Below are positions 1 through 6,335 of a stretch of DNA of 44,693 nt, one piece after another. Under the pieces are notes generated by a model. It saw only the letters and a program-made list of their open reading frames with translations. It was not told the origin of the DNA and searched no databases. How positions within the stretch are numbered: the stretch's first letter is position 1; the number at the start of each line of letters is the position of its first letter. This DNA is from a virus. The position numbers were made by a program, and so were the translations under genes. The stretch is taken from IMG/VR virus record IMGVR_UViG_3300046694_000261, positions 1-44,693 of that record; one strand, written 5' to 3'.

Positions 1-169
1 GGTGGCGGATGCTGCGCCCTGAGTGCCGGTGGCGGATGCTGCGCCCCGAGTGCCGGTGGCGGATGCTGCGCCCCGAGTGCCGGTGGCGGATGCTGCGCCC
101 TGAGTGCCGGTGGCGGATGCTGCGCCCCGAGTGCCGGTGGCGGATGCTGCGCCCTGAGTGCCGGTGGCG
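1..169. repeat. 27-bp tandem repeat tract, left end
   Basis: Six full copies of a 27-base unit beginning GGTGGCGGATGCTGCGCC occupy 1-162, followed by a partial copy. Units differ almost only by one C/T change, in the order T, C, C, T, C, T. On the minus strand each unit encodes GT(Q/R)GAASAT and the C/T position switches Gln to Arg. There are no spacers, so this is a coding minisatellite and not a CRISPR array. Confidence 0.95.
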
Positions 170-555
170 TGACCACCCTCAGCGACCGTCGCCCTATCGG
201 TGACCCATTTCACGGCTTCCTTGACAAGATCACTCATACCGATCTGCGCGCCAACCTTGAGGATTTCCGCAGCAGCCTTTTCGTCATCATCAGTATGCAT
301 TGAGCCGGAAAGCTCGACGCGATGATAAACAGACAGGCCAGGAGCGTAATATTTGAAGACCGCAAGGGGATGCCCAGTGATGGCATGGAAGCCGCTCTCG
401 CAAGCCTCAACTTTTCCTTCGTGCTTTTCGGTGCGACCAACTTCGAACTGGTAACCACGGCACTTCAGACCGGAGTCAAACCCCTTGATTGCCAGGATGA
501 CTGGCTGTTCGACGGAAACGGCTTCAGCAATCTGCTCTTTTGGCTTCTTGGCCAT
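1..555 (-). CDS. N-terminal part of a DUF7666-like nonapeptide-repeat protein (split by window ends)
   Basis: Read leftward from the ATG at 555, which has AAGGGG seven bases upstream; an in-frame ATG at 561 lies too close to that site. The first ~125 residues form a compact domain (motifs KGFDSGLKCRGYQFEVG, AVFKYYAPG, VELSG), followed by copies of the nonapeptide GT(Q/R)GAASAT. The frame runs open to base 1 and resumes at the right edge (44693-44263), where the C-terminal domain is found. I recognise the layout from predicted phage proteins of the DUF7666 type; function unknown. It lies in the leftward early operon, between a small XRE regulator and the recombination genes. Joined across the 68-base end overlap, the protein would be 305 residues. 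Confidence 0.8.
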   Translation of the reverse strand, partial: MAKKPKEQIAEAVSVEQPVILAIKGFDSGLKCRGYQFEVGRTEKHEGKVEACESGFHAITGHPLAVFKYYAPGLSVYHRVELSGSMHTDDDEKAAAEILKVGAQIGMSDLVKEAVKWVTDRATVAEGGHATGTQGAASATGTRGAASATGTQGAASATGTRGAASATGTRGAASATGTQGAASAT

Positions 556-596
556 GTTCATGCCCCTTGTGGTGGATTGTGCGGGTGGGGATCAGC

Positions 597-920
597 TCAA
601 GCGCTGATCTGCTGGATATCGGAGAGCTTGGCGCGGAGCGTCTTCACCTCGACCAGAAGCGCCGAAGTGTCAGGGCCGTCTTCATCCCCGAAATACGAAC
701 CGAGAAAATCCATGGGTGTGACGTTCAGGACCATGCAGATCCCGACCATGGTAGAAGCCGAGACACGGTTCGCGCCGTTCTCGTATTTCTGGATCTGCTG
801 GAAGGTGATTTCGAGCGGTTCGGCAAGTGCGGACTGCGAAAGACCCCTCGCCTTCCGAAGCGATCGCATCCGCTTGCCGATCTCGATGTCGATATCCGTG
901 ATGCATTTTGCCATTTTCAT
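597..920 (-). CDS. XRE-family helix-turn-helix regulator
   Basis: A 107-residue protein. Residues ~12-70 form a typical Cro/CI-type helix-turn-helix: IGKRMRSLRKARGLSQSALA, then ITFQQIQKYENGANRVSAS and a third helix region MVGICMVLNVTPMDFL. The C-terminal ~30 residues look like a short helical tail. This form (IGxRxRxLRxxxGxSQxxLA...QxQKYExGxNRxSAS) is very common in Rhizobiales chromosomes and prophages. GAGGAGAACC lies just before the ATG. It is part of the leftward early operon, between a small acidic protein and the nonapeptide-repeat gene. It is a second regulator besides the CI-like repressor; its target is not known. Confidence 0.85.
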   Translation of the reverse strand: MKMAKCITDIDIEIGKRMRSLRKARGLSQSALAEPLEITFQQIQKYENGANRVSASTMVGICMVLNVTPMDFLGSYFGDEDGPDTSALLVEVKTLRAKLSDIQQISA

Positions 921-974
921 GCGGGTTCTCCTCGCCTTGCGGTGAAGGCGTTCTGGCGTTGAGTAGGGAAAGGT

Positions 975-1328
975 TCAGGCGTGCGCGAAATAGGCCGCGT
1001 CATCCCGCCGGCGGTCGCGCTCATAGTCGGGATCTGGCTCTTGGGATTCTTCGAGCTTCCCGGCGAAGAACTCGGCGGCATGCTCATCTTCTTCGATCAC
1101 GCGAGCTATGCGGGAGAACAGCTCTTTCGAGAATTCATCGGCAAAAGCGCTGTTGCTGCGCCGGTACAGCGCCGCGCCGCCATCGTCGAACTTAATGCGC
1201 TCGACGTAGAATTCGCCGGGGTTGCTGTCCTCGACGAGGCGGGCGTGGCCGTAGAACATGCCAGTCTTGACGCCAGCAATGATGATCTTCAGCTCATCGA
1301 AGGGATAATCGACAACGAACTTGGTCAT
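975..1328 (-). CDS. Hypothetical acidic protein (117 aa)
   Basis: Starts MTKFVVDYPFDELK at the ATG at 1328. A longer upstream extension in the same frame is unlikely because another small gene occupies that DNA in a different frame and its stop codon TAA overlaps this ATG (TAATG). The first half looks like a small beta-rich domain (FYGHARLVEDSNPGEFYVERI), the second half is helical and highly charged (KELFSRIARVIEEDEHAAEFF, then EPDPDYERDRRRDD). I do not recognise a family. Translational coupling to the upstream membrane peptide puts it among the first products of the leftward promoter. Confidence 0.7.
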   Translation of the reverse strand: MTKFVVDYPFDELKIIIAGVKTGMFYGHARLVEDSNPGEFYVERIKFDDGGAALYRRSNSAFADEFSKELFSRIARVIEEDEHAAEFFAGKLEESQEPDPDYERDRRRDDAAYFAHA

Positions 1329-1504
1329 TACACCCTCGCCGCAACGACATAGGCGTTCTCGACGCGTTGCAGGCCGACAGTCGCGCACATGGCGATCAGG
1401 CCGAGCATGAGGATGCTTGCAATCAGGATGACAGGTGCGGTGCGATCGGCGATCGCCGTCAGAAGCGCCGGGTTGACCGGCTTGCGCTGCGTAGAATGAG
1501 ACAT
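1328..1504 (-). CDS. Small single-pass membrane protein (58 aa)
   Basis: First gene of the leftward early operon. It begins MSHSTQRKPVNPALL at the ATG at 1504 with AAGGAGAG well placed upstream, has one strongly hydrophobic segment (APVILIASILMLGLIAMCA, residues ~23-42) and ends VENAYVVAARV. The positively charged N-terminus suggests N-in, C-out insertion. It sits directly behind the operator-controlled promoter at 1528-1572, the place where many temperate phages keep small host-takeover or exclusion genes. No homologue is recognised, so function is unknown. Confidence 0.65.
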   Translation of the reverse strand: MSHSTQRKPVNPALLTAIADRTAPVILIASILMLGLIAMCATVGLQRVENAYVVAARV

Positions 1505-1527
1505 GACGCTCTCCTTTGATGACGGAG

Positions 1528-1572
1528 AGTTTCCCCATATTGGGCAAGTTTGTCAACCCCAAATTGGGGAAA
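1528..1572 (-). promoter_or_regulatory. Putative leftward early promoter (PL-like) with two repressor operators
   Basis: Two similar dyads lie at 1530-1547 (TTTCCCCATATTGGGCAA) and 1555-1572 (AACCCCAAATTGGGGAAA). On the minus strand a TTGACA is at 1556-1551, and a weak -10 (GAAACT, 1533-1528) follows after 17 bases, so one operator covers the spacer and the other the -35 side. The same dyad type occurs in pairs at the CI/Cro promoter region. The inference is that one repressor closes both early operons. Confidence 0.6.
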
Positions 1573-1622
1573 GTTTTAAATCCACAGTTTAGTAGCATCG
1601 GCGGCCAACCCGGAGGGATGCT

Positions 1623-2006
1623 ATGATCGAGGTAATTTTCTTATCGGTGCTTTCGATAATATCGGATCAAGACAAGGCCAATGCGCTGAGAATTGGCGAG
1701 GAACAAACCATTCAATCCACGGCAGAAAGATGCGTCGGGAGGAACGCCGTTCGCTTTGCTCAATACACGAATGAAAACGCTAAAGATGTCGCTCAATATG
1801 CCGCGCTAACTTGCACGAAAGAAATCACCGCTATGTCGAAAACCGCAAGTGCCTTCAATCTCAATTTCGATGGCCTGGTGAGACAGTTCGAGCTTAAGGT
1901 TATTGAGTGGCGAGCAGATGCTGCGGAAAAAGGTACGGACGCATACAAGCAAGCTGCCATCCCGTACGGCCCAGTTATCCAGCCTAGCGCGGAGTCATCG
2001 CAGTGA
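1623..2006 (+). CDS. Hypothetical protein in the immunity region, possible secreted or membrane-anchored
   Basis: A 127-residue protein starting MIEVIFLSVLSIISDQDK, with GGAGGGATGCT before the ATG. The first ~15 residues are hydrophobic and could be a short signal or anchor, although they lack a basic N-region. Two cysteines (ERC, LTC) lie about 25 residues apart. The gene stands alone on the plus strand between the leftward promoter and the repressor gene, and its 3' end overlaps the 3' end of the repressor by 23 bases. A single gene at this spot in a prophage is often expressed in the lysogen, so a conversion or superinfection role is possible. No family recognised. Confidence 0.6.
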   Translation: MIEVIFLSVLSIISDQDKANALRIGEEQTIQSTAERCVGRNAVRFAQYTNENAKDVAQYAALTCTKEITAMSKTASAFNLNFDGLVRQFELKVIEWRADAAEKGTDAYKQAAIPYGPVIQPSAESSQ

Positions 2007-2562
2007 CCTTGGCGGCCCAAACTAATTCGACGTTCTCTATCGGGCTTTCCGTCTGAGAAAGAAGATGAAAGCGGTTAGGCTGATTGCCGAGCATGATCTT
2101 TTTGACCAGCACGCGTCCGTCAATGGTTTCAACGATGCAAAGATGGCTGATGAGATCCGGGGTGACCGGATTTCGAATATCGTCATAAAAGACGAGCCAT
2201 TGATTGAAAAACGGCCCTATCGAGTCGCCGTTCACCTCTAAACCCACCGTCTTTTCCGTGCCGCCTTGTGGCATCGGAACCTCTTCATAATCATCATGAG
2301 CCATAGCGTAGAAGTGAGCTTCTGCCCCTGCTCCTACTCGCCCTACGATATGCGTAGTTCGTTTATCAGCTATTACCTCTGACGGTTCTATTCCAAATCC
2401 TTTTGCAGCCAGGTCGATGTATCGCTGTGTCATCTGGCGCTCGCCGCGCTCCAATTTAATGAACTGGCCCCGCGATACACCCATTGCTGCTGCCGCCTCA
2501 TCGTGCGTCCAGCCGCGCTGAATTCTCAGTGATTTCAAGTTGTTTCCCATAGTGTCCAACAT
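1984..2562 (-). CDS. CI-like repressor: XRE HTH plus S24 (LexA-like) peptidase
   Basis: 192 residues. Residues ~8-60 are an XRE helix-turn-helix (LKSLRIQRGWTHDEAAAAMG, then VSRGQFIKLERGER). The C-terminal part is an S24 domain: Ala78-Gly79 in RVGAGAE fits the self-cleavage site, Ser114 in NGDSIG is the nucleophile and the Lys154/155 pair in VLVKK supplies the general base. It should hold the lysogenic state and be inactivated through RecA-stimulated cleavage. Divergent from the Cro-like gene across two operators. The start is uncertain: ATG 2562 and ATG 2550 (MGNNLK) both lack a strong ribosome binding site, as is common for repressor genes read from maintenance promoters. Confidence 0.9.
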   Translation of the reverse strand: MLDTMGNNLKSLRIQRGWTHDEAAAAMGVSRGQFIKLERGERQMTQRYIDLAAKGFGIEPSEVIADKRTTHIVGRVGAGAEAHFYAMAHDDYEEVPMPQGGTEKTVGLEVNGDSIGPFFNQWLVFYDDIRNPVTPDLISHLCIVETIDGRVLVKKIMLGNQPNRFHLLSQTESPIENVELVWAAKVTAMTPR

Positions 2563-2586
2563 TTACCTGTTGGGCTGCAAATGTCT

Positions 2587-2640
2587 TTTCCCGAATTGGG
2601 TAATGAGATTCTTGACAATCTTTCCCATTTTGGGGAATAT
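2587..2640 (+). promoter_or_regulatory. Putative rightward early promoter (PR-like) with two repressor operators
   Basis: Dyads at 2587-2604 (TTTCCCGAATTGGGTAAT) and 2621-2638 (TTTCCCATTTTGGGGAAT) match the pair at 1530-1572. A consensus -35 TTGACA is at 2612-2617 and GAATAT at 2635-2640 follows after exactly 17 bases. The second operator fills the spacer and -10. Transcription would start near 2647, only about four bases before the ATG of the Cro-like gene. A GATTC (GANTC) site at 2607-2611 touches the -35. Confidence 0.65.
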
Positions 2641-2650
2641 TGCAGCCATC

Positions 2651-2854
2651 ATGAAGCTTCACGAATATCTCAACCAAGCAGACACACAGGACGAAGCAGA
2701 GTTCGCCATCGAATGCGAGGTGAGCATTTCTTGCGTCCGCAAATGGCGCTACGGGGATCGGTTCCCGCGGTCGCGCCAGCTTGAAAAGATTAAGGCCGCT
2801 ACCAGTGGCCTGGTCACAGCAAATGATTTCGCCGTCTCCGTCGAGGTGGCTTGA
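2651..2854 (+). CDS. Cro-like / YdaS-like regulator (67 aa)
   Basis: Begins MKLHEYLNQADTQDE at 2651. The segment EAEFAIECEVSISCVRKWRYGDRFPRS resembles the helix-turn-helix of small Cro/YdaS-type antirepressors, including the closing RxWRxGxRxPR-like turn. It is the first gene of the rightward early operon and diverges from the CI-like gene, which is the diagnostic place for Cro. There is no clear ribosome binding site, and the promoter -10 ends only ten bases before the ATG, so the mRNA probably has almost no leader. Its stop overlaps the next ATG (TGATG). Confidence 0.7.
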   Translation: MKLHEYLNQADTQDEAEFAIECEVSISCVRKWRYGDRFPRSRQLEKIKAATSGLVTANDFAVSVEVA

Positions 2855-3228
2855 TGTCCACACAATCGTCTTTCTTTGCCGCGTCTGGATTCAGCAAGAA
2901 CCGGAATAGGATTCGGTGTGTTGACGCCGTGTGCGACATGGCTCGCCGTCTCTGGCCCTCCAAAACCGCCATCAATCTTTCCAGCCGTGCCGAAATCTCT
3001 AAGCGCGCTGCTGAACTCTGGCTTGAAGGCCGGACTGAACCGGGCGCCGACGCGCTGGTCAACCTGCTGCGTTCCGACGCCGGGTTCGAACTGCTGCAAT
3101 CCATCATGGAAGGCTCTGGCACCCGCTGGTGGAAGGAATTCGAACGCGGCGTTCAGATCGCGGAGCTTGAGGCAAAGCTAGATTGGCACCGCGATCAGCT
3201 CGAAAAGCTCAAAGGGAGGATGAAGTAA
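2854..3228 (+). CDS. Hypothetical HTH-like protein downstream of cro (124 aa)
   Basis: Starts MSTQSSFFAASG at 2854, overlapping the Cro-like stop by one base. The core SSRAEISKRAAELWLEGRTE, then PGADALVNLLRSDAG, looks like a helix-turn-helix in which a recognition helix is followed by a linker. A conserved-looking WW pair (TRWWKEFER) and a C-terminal charged coiled-coil (IAELEAKLDWHRDQLEKLKG) follow. Similar proteins of unknown role occur early in the right operon of rhizobial prophages. By position it could be the CII analogue, but no sequence evidence supports that role. TAATG overlap with the next gene. Confidence 0.65.
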   Translation: MSTQSSFFAASGFSKNRNRIRCVDAVCDMARRLWPSKTAINLSSRAEISKRAAELWLEGRTEPGADALVNLLRSDAGFELLQSIMEGSGTRWWKEFERGVQIAELEAKLDWHRDQLEKLKGRMK

Positions 3229-3410
3229 TGCGGGATTTTGTTGCTGACCGCCTGCTGCAGTTGTCGAGCTGGTTCTACCGTCTTTCGGTCGTCTGCAAAG
3301 ATGCCGGTATCCGCGTCTTGATCCACCGCCGCAAGAAGGCTGGCCCGCTGCGCGGCAACGACGGCGCTCCGATCACCCACAGGCACACCGACATCATGGG
3401 TGATCGCTGA
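3228..3410 (+). CDS. Small basic hypothetical protein (60 aa)
   Basis: Starts MRDFVADRLLQLSSWFYR at 3228 with GGGAGGATGAAGTA upstream and with its ATG overlapping the previous stop. The sequence is an amphipathic N-terminal helix followed by a basic stretch (VLIHRRKKAGPLRG). The stop TGA overlaps the next ATG. The precise overlaps on both sides argue that it is translated. No function recognised. Confidence 0.55.
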   Translation: MRDFVADRLLQLSSWFYRLSVVCKDAGIRVLIHRRKKAGPLRGNDGAPITHRHTDIMGDR

Positions 3411-3517
3411 TGGTGATCATCTCCGCAATTCTCGCCGCCATGATCGTGAGCGCCGTCTCAGCGCTGTCCGTCATCAGTCTCGTGCGCGAGATGCGTCCGC
3501 GTCGTCGGATCTTCTGA
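3410..3517 (+). CDS. Tiny membrane peptide (35 aa)
   Basis: ATG at 3410 overlaps the preceding TGA. The product MVIISAILAAMIVSAVSALS continues into one hydrophobic helix and ends with a basic tail (REMRPRRRIF), so it would insert with the C-terminus in the cytoplasm. It is supported by the one-base overlap and by the membrane-like composition only. About 77 bases without a gene follow before the next start. Confidence 0.45.
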   Translation: MVIISAILAAMIVSAVSALSVISLVREMRPRRRIF

Positions 3518-3594
3518 CCAAAACCTGCCGGCTGTGACGCTCTTCGCGCGTCCGCAGGTCATCACCCTTCGAAGAGCTTTAGGAGCGATGGATA

Positions 3595-4125
3595 ATGACT
3601 GAAAAAAGCACCGAAGATTTGGCGGCTGAAACGCTATCTGGCGATCTCCGCGATGTGATGCTGACCCATATTCGCAGCATGCAAACGCCCTGGTCGAAGA
3701 TGAGCGAGCAGGCTCAGGCCGACAAGATCTATGCGATCACGAATGCGACTGAGACCATTGTTCGCCGGGCGGTCGCGATCATCGCCTCACACGGCAGCGA
3801 GCCTGTTTTCGGTCGCATCGCGAAATTCACCGTCAAGGATGAGATCAAGGCCGAGCTGGTCGCCTCGTCGTCAGTCGCCAATATCGAGAAGATTGCCGAG
3901 AGCATCGGACAGCCGGCAATCATCATCTTTGCCAATCCCGATCAGTTCATCGGCCAGAAGGCGGAGGCCAAGCCCGACAAGGATCAGCCTGAAATCCCGT
4001 TCGACGACGAGGAAGAAGAACCGGCGGACGAAGATGGCGAAGCGGTCAATGAAGATACCTCGGCAGATCATGCCGTCGACAATCTGCCTGATACTGACAC
4101 GGCCGACGCACCGGGAGCCGAATAG
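3595..4125 (+). CDS. Conserved hypothetical phage protein with acidic tail (176 aa)
   Basis: Starts MTEKSTEDLAAETLSG with AGGAG nine bases before the ATG. The N-terminal ~120 residues form an alpha/beta domain (motifs IRSMQTPWSKMSEQ, RRAVAIIASHGS, VFGRIAKFTVKDEIKAEL, GQPAIIIFANPDQF). The C-terminal ~50 residues are very acidic (FDDEEEEPADEDGEA). I have seen this pattern as an uncharacterised protein placed just before rusA in rhizobial prophages. The acidic tail resembles that of single-strand-binding or protein-recruiting proteins, which would fit a role in recombination or replication, but that is inference. Confidence 0.7.
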   Translation: MTEKSTEDLAAETLSGDLRDVMLTHIRSMQTPWSKMSEQAQADKIYAITNATETIVRRAVAIIASHGSEPVFGRIAKFTVKDEIKAELVASSSVANIEKIAESIGQPAIIIFANPDQFIGQKAEAKPDKDQPEIPFDDEEEEPADEDGEAVNEDTSADHAVDNLPDTDTADAPGAE

Positions 4126-4127
4126 CT

Positions 4128-4574
4128 ATGACGGTGGCGGCGCGGATCAAGTTCATCATTCCCGGCGATGTCGTTCCCTGGGCTCGTGCTGGCGGCGGTA
4201 AGACCGTCGTCAAGTTCACGCCCAAGCGCCAGCGCGATTACATGGGCATGATCCGCGCCGAAGCTCATCGGCAAATGGCGGCGTTCCCCGGCCCTTTGGT
4301 CGGGCCGCTACAGCTCAAGATAGCTGCCGTTTACCTCTGGCCGAAATCGACCACGAAAGCGCGTCTCAACGCCATCGACGGCGGGTGGAAGATCACCAAA
4401 CCAGACGCTGACAACATCACCAAAATCGTCAAGGACGCTCTGAACCAGATTGCCTACGCCGATGACGCGCAGGTGTCGTTCTCGTCCTGCTGGAAAATTC
4501 TTGGGGCTAAAGCCGGTCTCGTCGTCGAGGTGATCAGCCTCGAAGGCGTGCCGGCGCCCGTCATAGCGTTGTGA
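4128..4574 (+). CDS. rusA: RusA-type Holliday junction resolvase
   Basis: 148 residues, the usual RusA length. The signature KPDADNITKIVKDALNQIAYADDAQV (positions ~88-113, split here as KPDADN and DALN and DDAQV) contains the conserved aspartates that bind catalytic magnesium, and PGDVVPWARAG at the N-terminus is the usual first strand. The enzyme cuts four-way DNA junctions formed by recombination during replication. It lies in the right early operon, three bases after the acidic protein, and its stop overlaps the Shine-Dalgarno region of the GcrA-like gene. Confidence 0.92.
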   Translation: MTVAARIKFIIPGDVVPWARAGGGKTVVKFTPKRQRDYMGMIRAEAHRQMAAFPGPLVGPLQLKIAAVYLWPKSTTKARLNAIDGGWKITKPDADNITKIVKDALNQIAYADDAQVSFSSCWKILGAKAGLVVEVISLEGVPAPVIAL

Positions 4575-4582
4575 GGGATCAG

Positions 4583-5074
4583 ATGAATTTCGCATGGACA
4601 GATGAATCCATTTCAAGGCTCAAGCGGCTTGTTGCCGACGGTCACAGCGCCTCGCAGATCGCCTCGCAGTTCGGCGGCATCAGCCGCAACGCTGTCATTG
4701 GTAAGGTCACGCGCCTGGGCCTGAAGCTGGGCAGCGGTAAGCTGATGCCAAAGGCTGAACCGGTGGTTCGTGCGGCCCGCGTCCGCAAGGCAAAGCCTGA
4801 TCCGGTCAAGATAGCCGAGTTGCAGGATTTCATGGATCGCGCGCCGCCGCCGGTCGTCGAGTCCATTCCGAAGCCGAAATCCCTCGACCTGACATTGATG
4901 GAGCTCGAGCGCGATAGCTGCCGTTGGCCGGAAGGTGAACGCGCCGCAATCACGTTCTGCGGCCACATCTCCGAGCAGGGCAAATCCTATTGCGCCTATC
5001 ACGCTCGCCTGTCTCGCGGTTCTGGCACCCTGAGCGAGCGTCGGGCTGTTCGCGAGCTTGAGAGGGCGGCGTGA
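4583..5074 (+). CDS. gcrA-like: GcrA-family transcription regulator
   Basis: 163 residues. The N-terminal domain FAWTDESISRLKRLVADGHS, ASQIASQFGG and ISRNAVIGKVTRLGLKL is the GcrA DNA-binding helix-turn-helix almost word for word. The C-terminal segment SCRWPEGER, ITFCGH, and GKSYCAYHARL is the conserved Cys/His-rich domain that in Caulobacter GcrA binds sigma-70. GcrA acts at promoters with CcrM-methylated GANTC sites. ATG 4583 is preferred over the GTG at 4571 because GAGGGATCAG precedes it and the family begins MNFAWTDE. An adenine-methyltransferase-like gene follows after one base. A phage copy may redirect host sigma-70 or read DNA methylation state. Confidence 0.9.
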   Translation: MNFAWTDESISRLKRLVADGHSASQIASQFGGISRNAVIGKVTRLGLKLGSGKLMPKAEPVVRAARVRKAKPDPVKIAELQDFMDRAPPPVVESIPKPKSLDLTLMELERDSCRWPEGERAAITFCGHISEQGKSYCAYHARLSRGSGTLSERRAVRELERAA

Positions 5075-5075
5075 C

Positions 5076-5597
5076 ATGGGCAAACGTTCAACCTTCGAGC
5101 GCAAAGAGCGCGATGCCTATCAGACCATCGATCCGCGTGCGGTGGCGCTCCTTCTCCCTCATCTTCGCGGCGTCCGTACGTTTGCGGAACCATGTGCTGG
5201 TGAAGGATATCTAGTTGGTCAGCTACAGGCTGCCGGGCTTGTGTGCGCCTACGAGGGTGACATTACGACCGGCCTTGATGCCTTGGTCCATCCCTTCGAC
5301 GAAGATGCTGTATTCGATGTGATCATCTCGAACACACCTTGGAAGCGCCCGATCCTTCATCCGATGATCCTGCGTTTTCAGGAGATGGCTCCAACGTGGC
5401 TGCTTCTTGACGCCGATTGGGCGCACACGAAGCAATCTGGCCCGTTCATGGACCAATGTAGCCATATCGTCAGCGTCGGTCGTCTCTGCTGGGAGCCGGG
5501 CACGAAGCAGACCGGCAAAGATAACTGTGCCTGGTATCGCTTCCACGCCCAGCACGTCGGCGGCCCGCGGTTCATCGGGCGGGAGGTTGCCATATGA
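5076..5597 (+). CDS. SAM-dependent DNA methyltransferase-like protein (N6-adenine type signature)
   Basis: 173 residues starting MGKRSTFERKERDAY. Motif I (SAM binding) is FAEPCAGEGYLVGQL and the catalytic-type motif IV is DVIISNTPWKRP, a variant of the (D/N)PP(Y/W) motif with Thr in place of the first Pro. The protein is shorter than a full adenine methyltransferase and shows no clear target-recognition domain, so it may methylate with a small recognition surface, work with a partner, or be inactive. It follows the GcrA-like gene directly, an association of interest because GcrA reads adenine methylation. Its TGA overlaps the next ATG. Confidence 0.7.
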   Translation: MGKRSTFERKERDAYQTIDPRAVALLLPHLRGVRTFAEPCAGEGYLVGQLQAAGLVCAYEGDITTGLDALVHPFDEDAVFDVIISNTPWKRPILHPMILRFQEMAPTWLLLDADWAHTKQSGPFMDQCSHIVSVGRLCWEPGTKQTGKDNCAWYRFHAQHVGGPRFIGREVAI

Positions 5598-5917
5598 ACA
5601 CCTGGGCGGCTCCCGGCGTGCAGTGCGTCTGCATCAGCGATCATTTTGAAGGTGGAGCGTCATGCGATGGATATTCAGTTCCAACTCGCATTCCGATGCT
5701 CAATGAAGTGCTCACGATTTCGGTTATGAAAATCCGAAACGGAGAGTTGTTTTTGGGATTCGAGGAAATCCCGCTTGATCAGTCTGATGGGCCTCTGACT
5801 GGTCACTGTATCCTCTTCAATGTCGCGTGCTTCCGCCCTCTCGAAAAGCGCAAGACGGATATCTCGATCTTCACGAAGCTTCTCATGCCAGCCGGGAGGA
5901 TTCCCGTTGATGCTTGA
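5594..5917 (+). CDS. Hypothetical phage protein, SH3-like short beta protein (107 aa)
   Basis: Starts MNTWAAPGVQCVCISDHFEG, overlapping the methyltransferase stop. The order of motifs (CVCISD near the start, IPMLNEVLTISVMKI, LFLGFEEIP, then FRPLEKRK at the end) is that of a common small phage protein in which a beta-barrel-like fold starts with a basic or Cys-containing strand and closes with FRP. Function is unknown. The next gene begins inside its last codons. Confidence 0.6.
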   Translation: MNTWAAPGVQCVCISDHFEGGASCDGYSVPTRIPMLNEVLTISVMKIRNGELFLGFEEIPLDQSDGPLTGHCILFNVACFRPLEKRKTDISIFTKLLMPAGRIPVDA

Positions 5918-6335
5918 TCGCGTCACTTTTCACGCAATCTTCCGCTATCTCGAACGCGTGCTTGGCCTGCCGGTGGATGAATGGTTGGCTGGCACTGAAC
6001 TGCTGGCAGACCGTGAGCGCGTCGCCATTGCTTGCGAGCGTGCGCGCCTGCCGGTGGATGCCGTTCGTGAACTGATCCTCTCCCGCCCTGTGCTGGCTGT
6101 CGTTGCTGCCGGGTTCAAAGATTGCGTGGTGCGGCTTGATGGCTTCTCCTACGTCATCCGCAACGGCAGGGTTGCCACGGTCATGACGAACTGGATGCGT
6201 GACAGCCAGGTCGGGCAGATCGGGCGCATGAAAGAGCAAACCCGCAGCCAGCTCAAGAAGGATTTCCAGAAAGCGAACCGTCGGTTCCGCGGCAAGCGCA
6301 AGAGCATCCAGCGCCAGATGCAAGAGGTGGACTGA
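5910..6335 (+). CDS. Hypothetical protein with basic C-terminus (141 aa)
   Basis: Starts MLDRVTFHAIFRYLERVLGL at 5910, with GGGAGGA ten bases upstream, overlapping the previous gene in another frame. A helical N-terminus (EWLAGTELLADRERVAIACE) precedes a beta-hairpin-like stretch (FSYVIRNGRVATVMTNWM). The C-terminal ~40 residues are strongly basic (QLKKDFQKANRRFRGKRKS), which suggests nucleic-acid contact. I do not recognise a family. TGATG overlap couples it to the C5-methyltransferase gene. Confidence 0.55.
   Translation: MLDRVTFHAIFRYLERVLGLPVDEWLAGTELLADRERVAIACERARLPVDAVRELILSRPVLAVVAAGFKDCVVRLDGFSYVIRNGRVATVMTNWMRDSQVGQIGRMKEQTRSQLKKDFQKANRRFRGKRKSIQRQMQEVD

Noticed and set aside
1-169. 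27-bp repeats as a CRISPR array
   Set aside because: Units are directly adjacent without spacers and are coding.
9-203. Plus-strand ORF MLRPECRWR repeated
   Set aside because: It is the complement of the nonapeptide repeat of the minus-strand gene. It has no ribosome binding site, and the minus frame continues on both sides into conserved domains.
322-945. 207-codon plus-strand ORF near the left end
   Set aside because: It spans two clear minus-strand genes (repeat protein and XRE regulator) and has no recognisable motif.
975-1598. 207-codon form of the acidic protein starting at 1598
   Set aside because: The extra N-terminus runs through the operators and the membrane-peptide gene; the coupled start at 1328 explains the data better.
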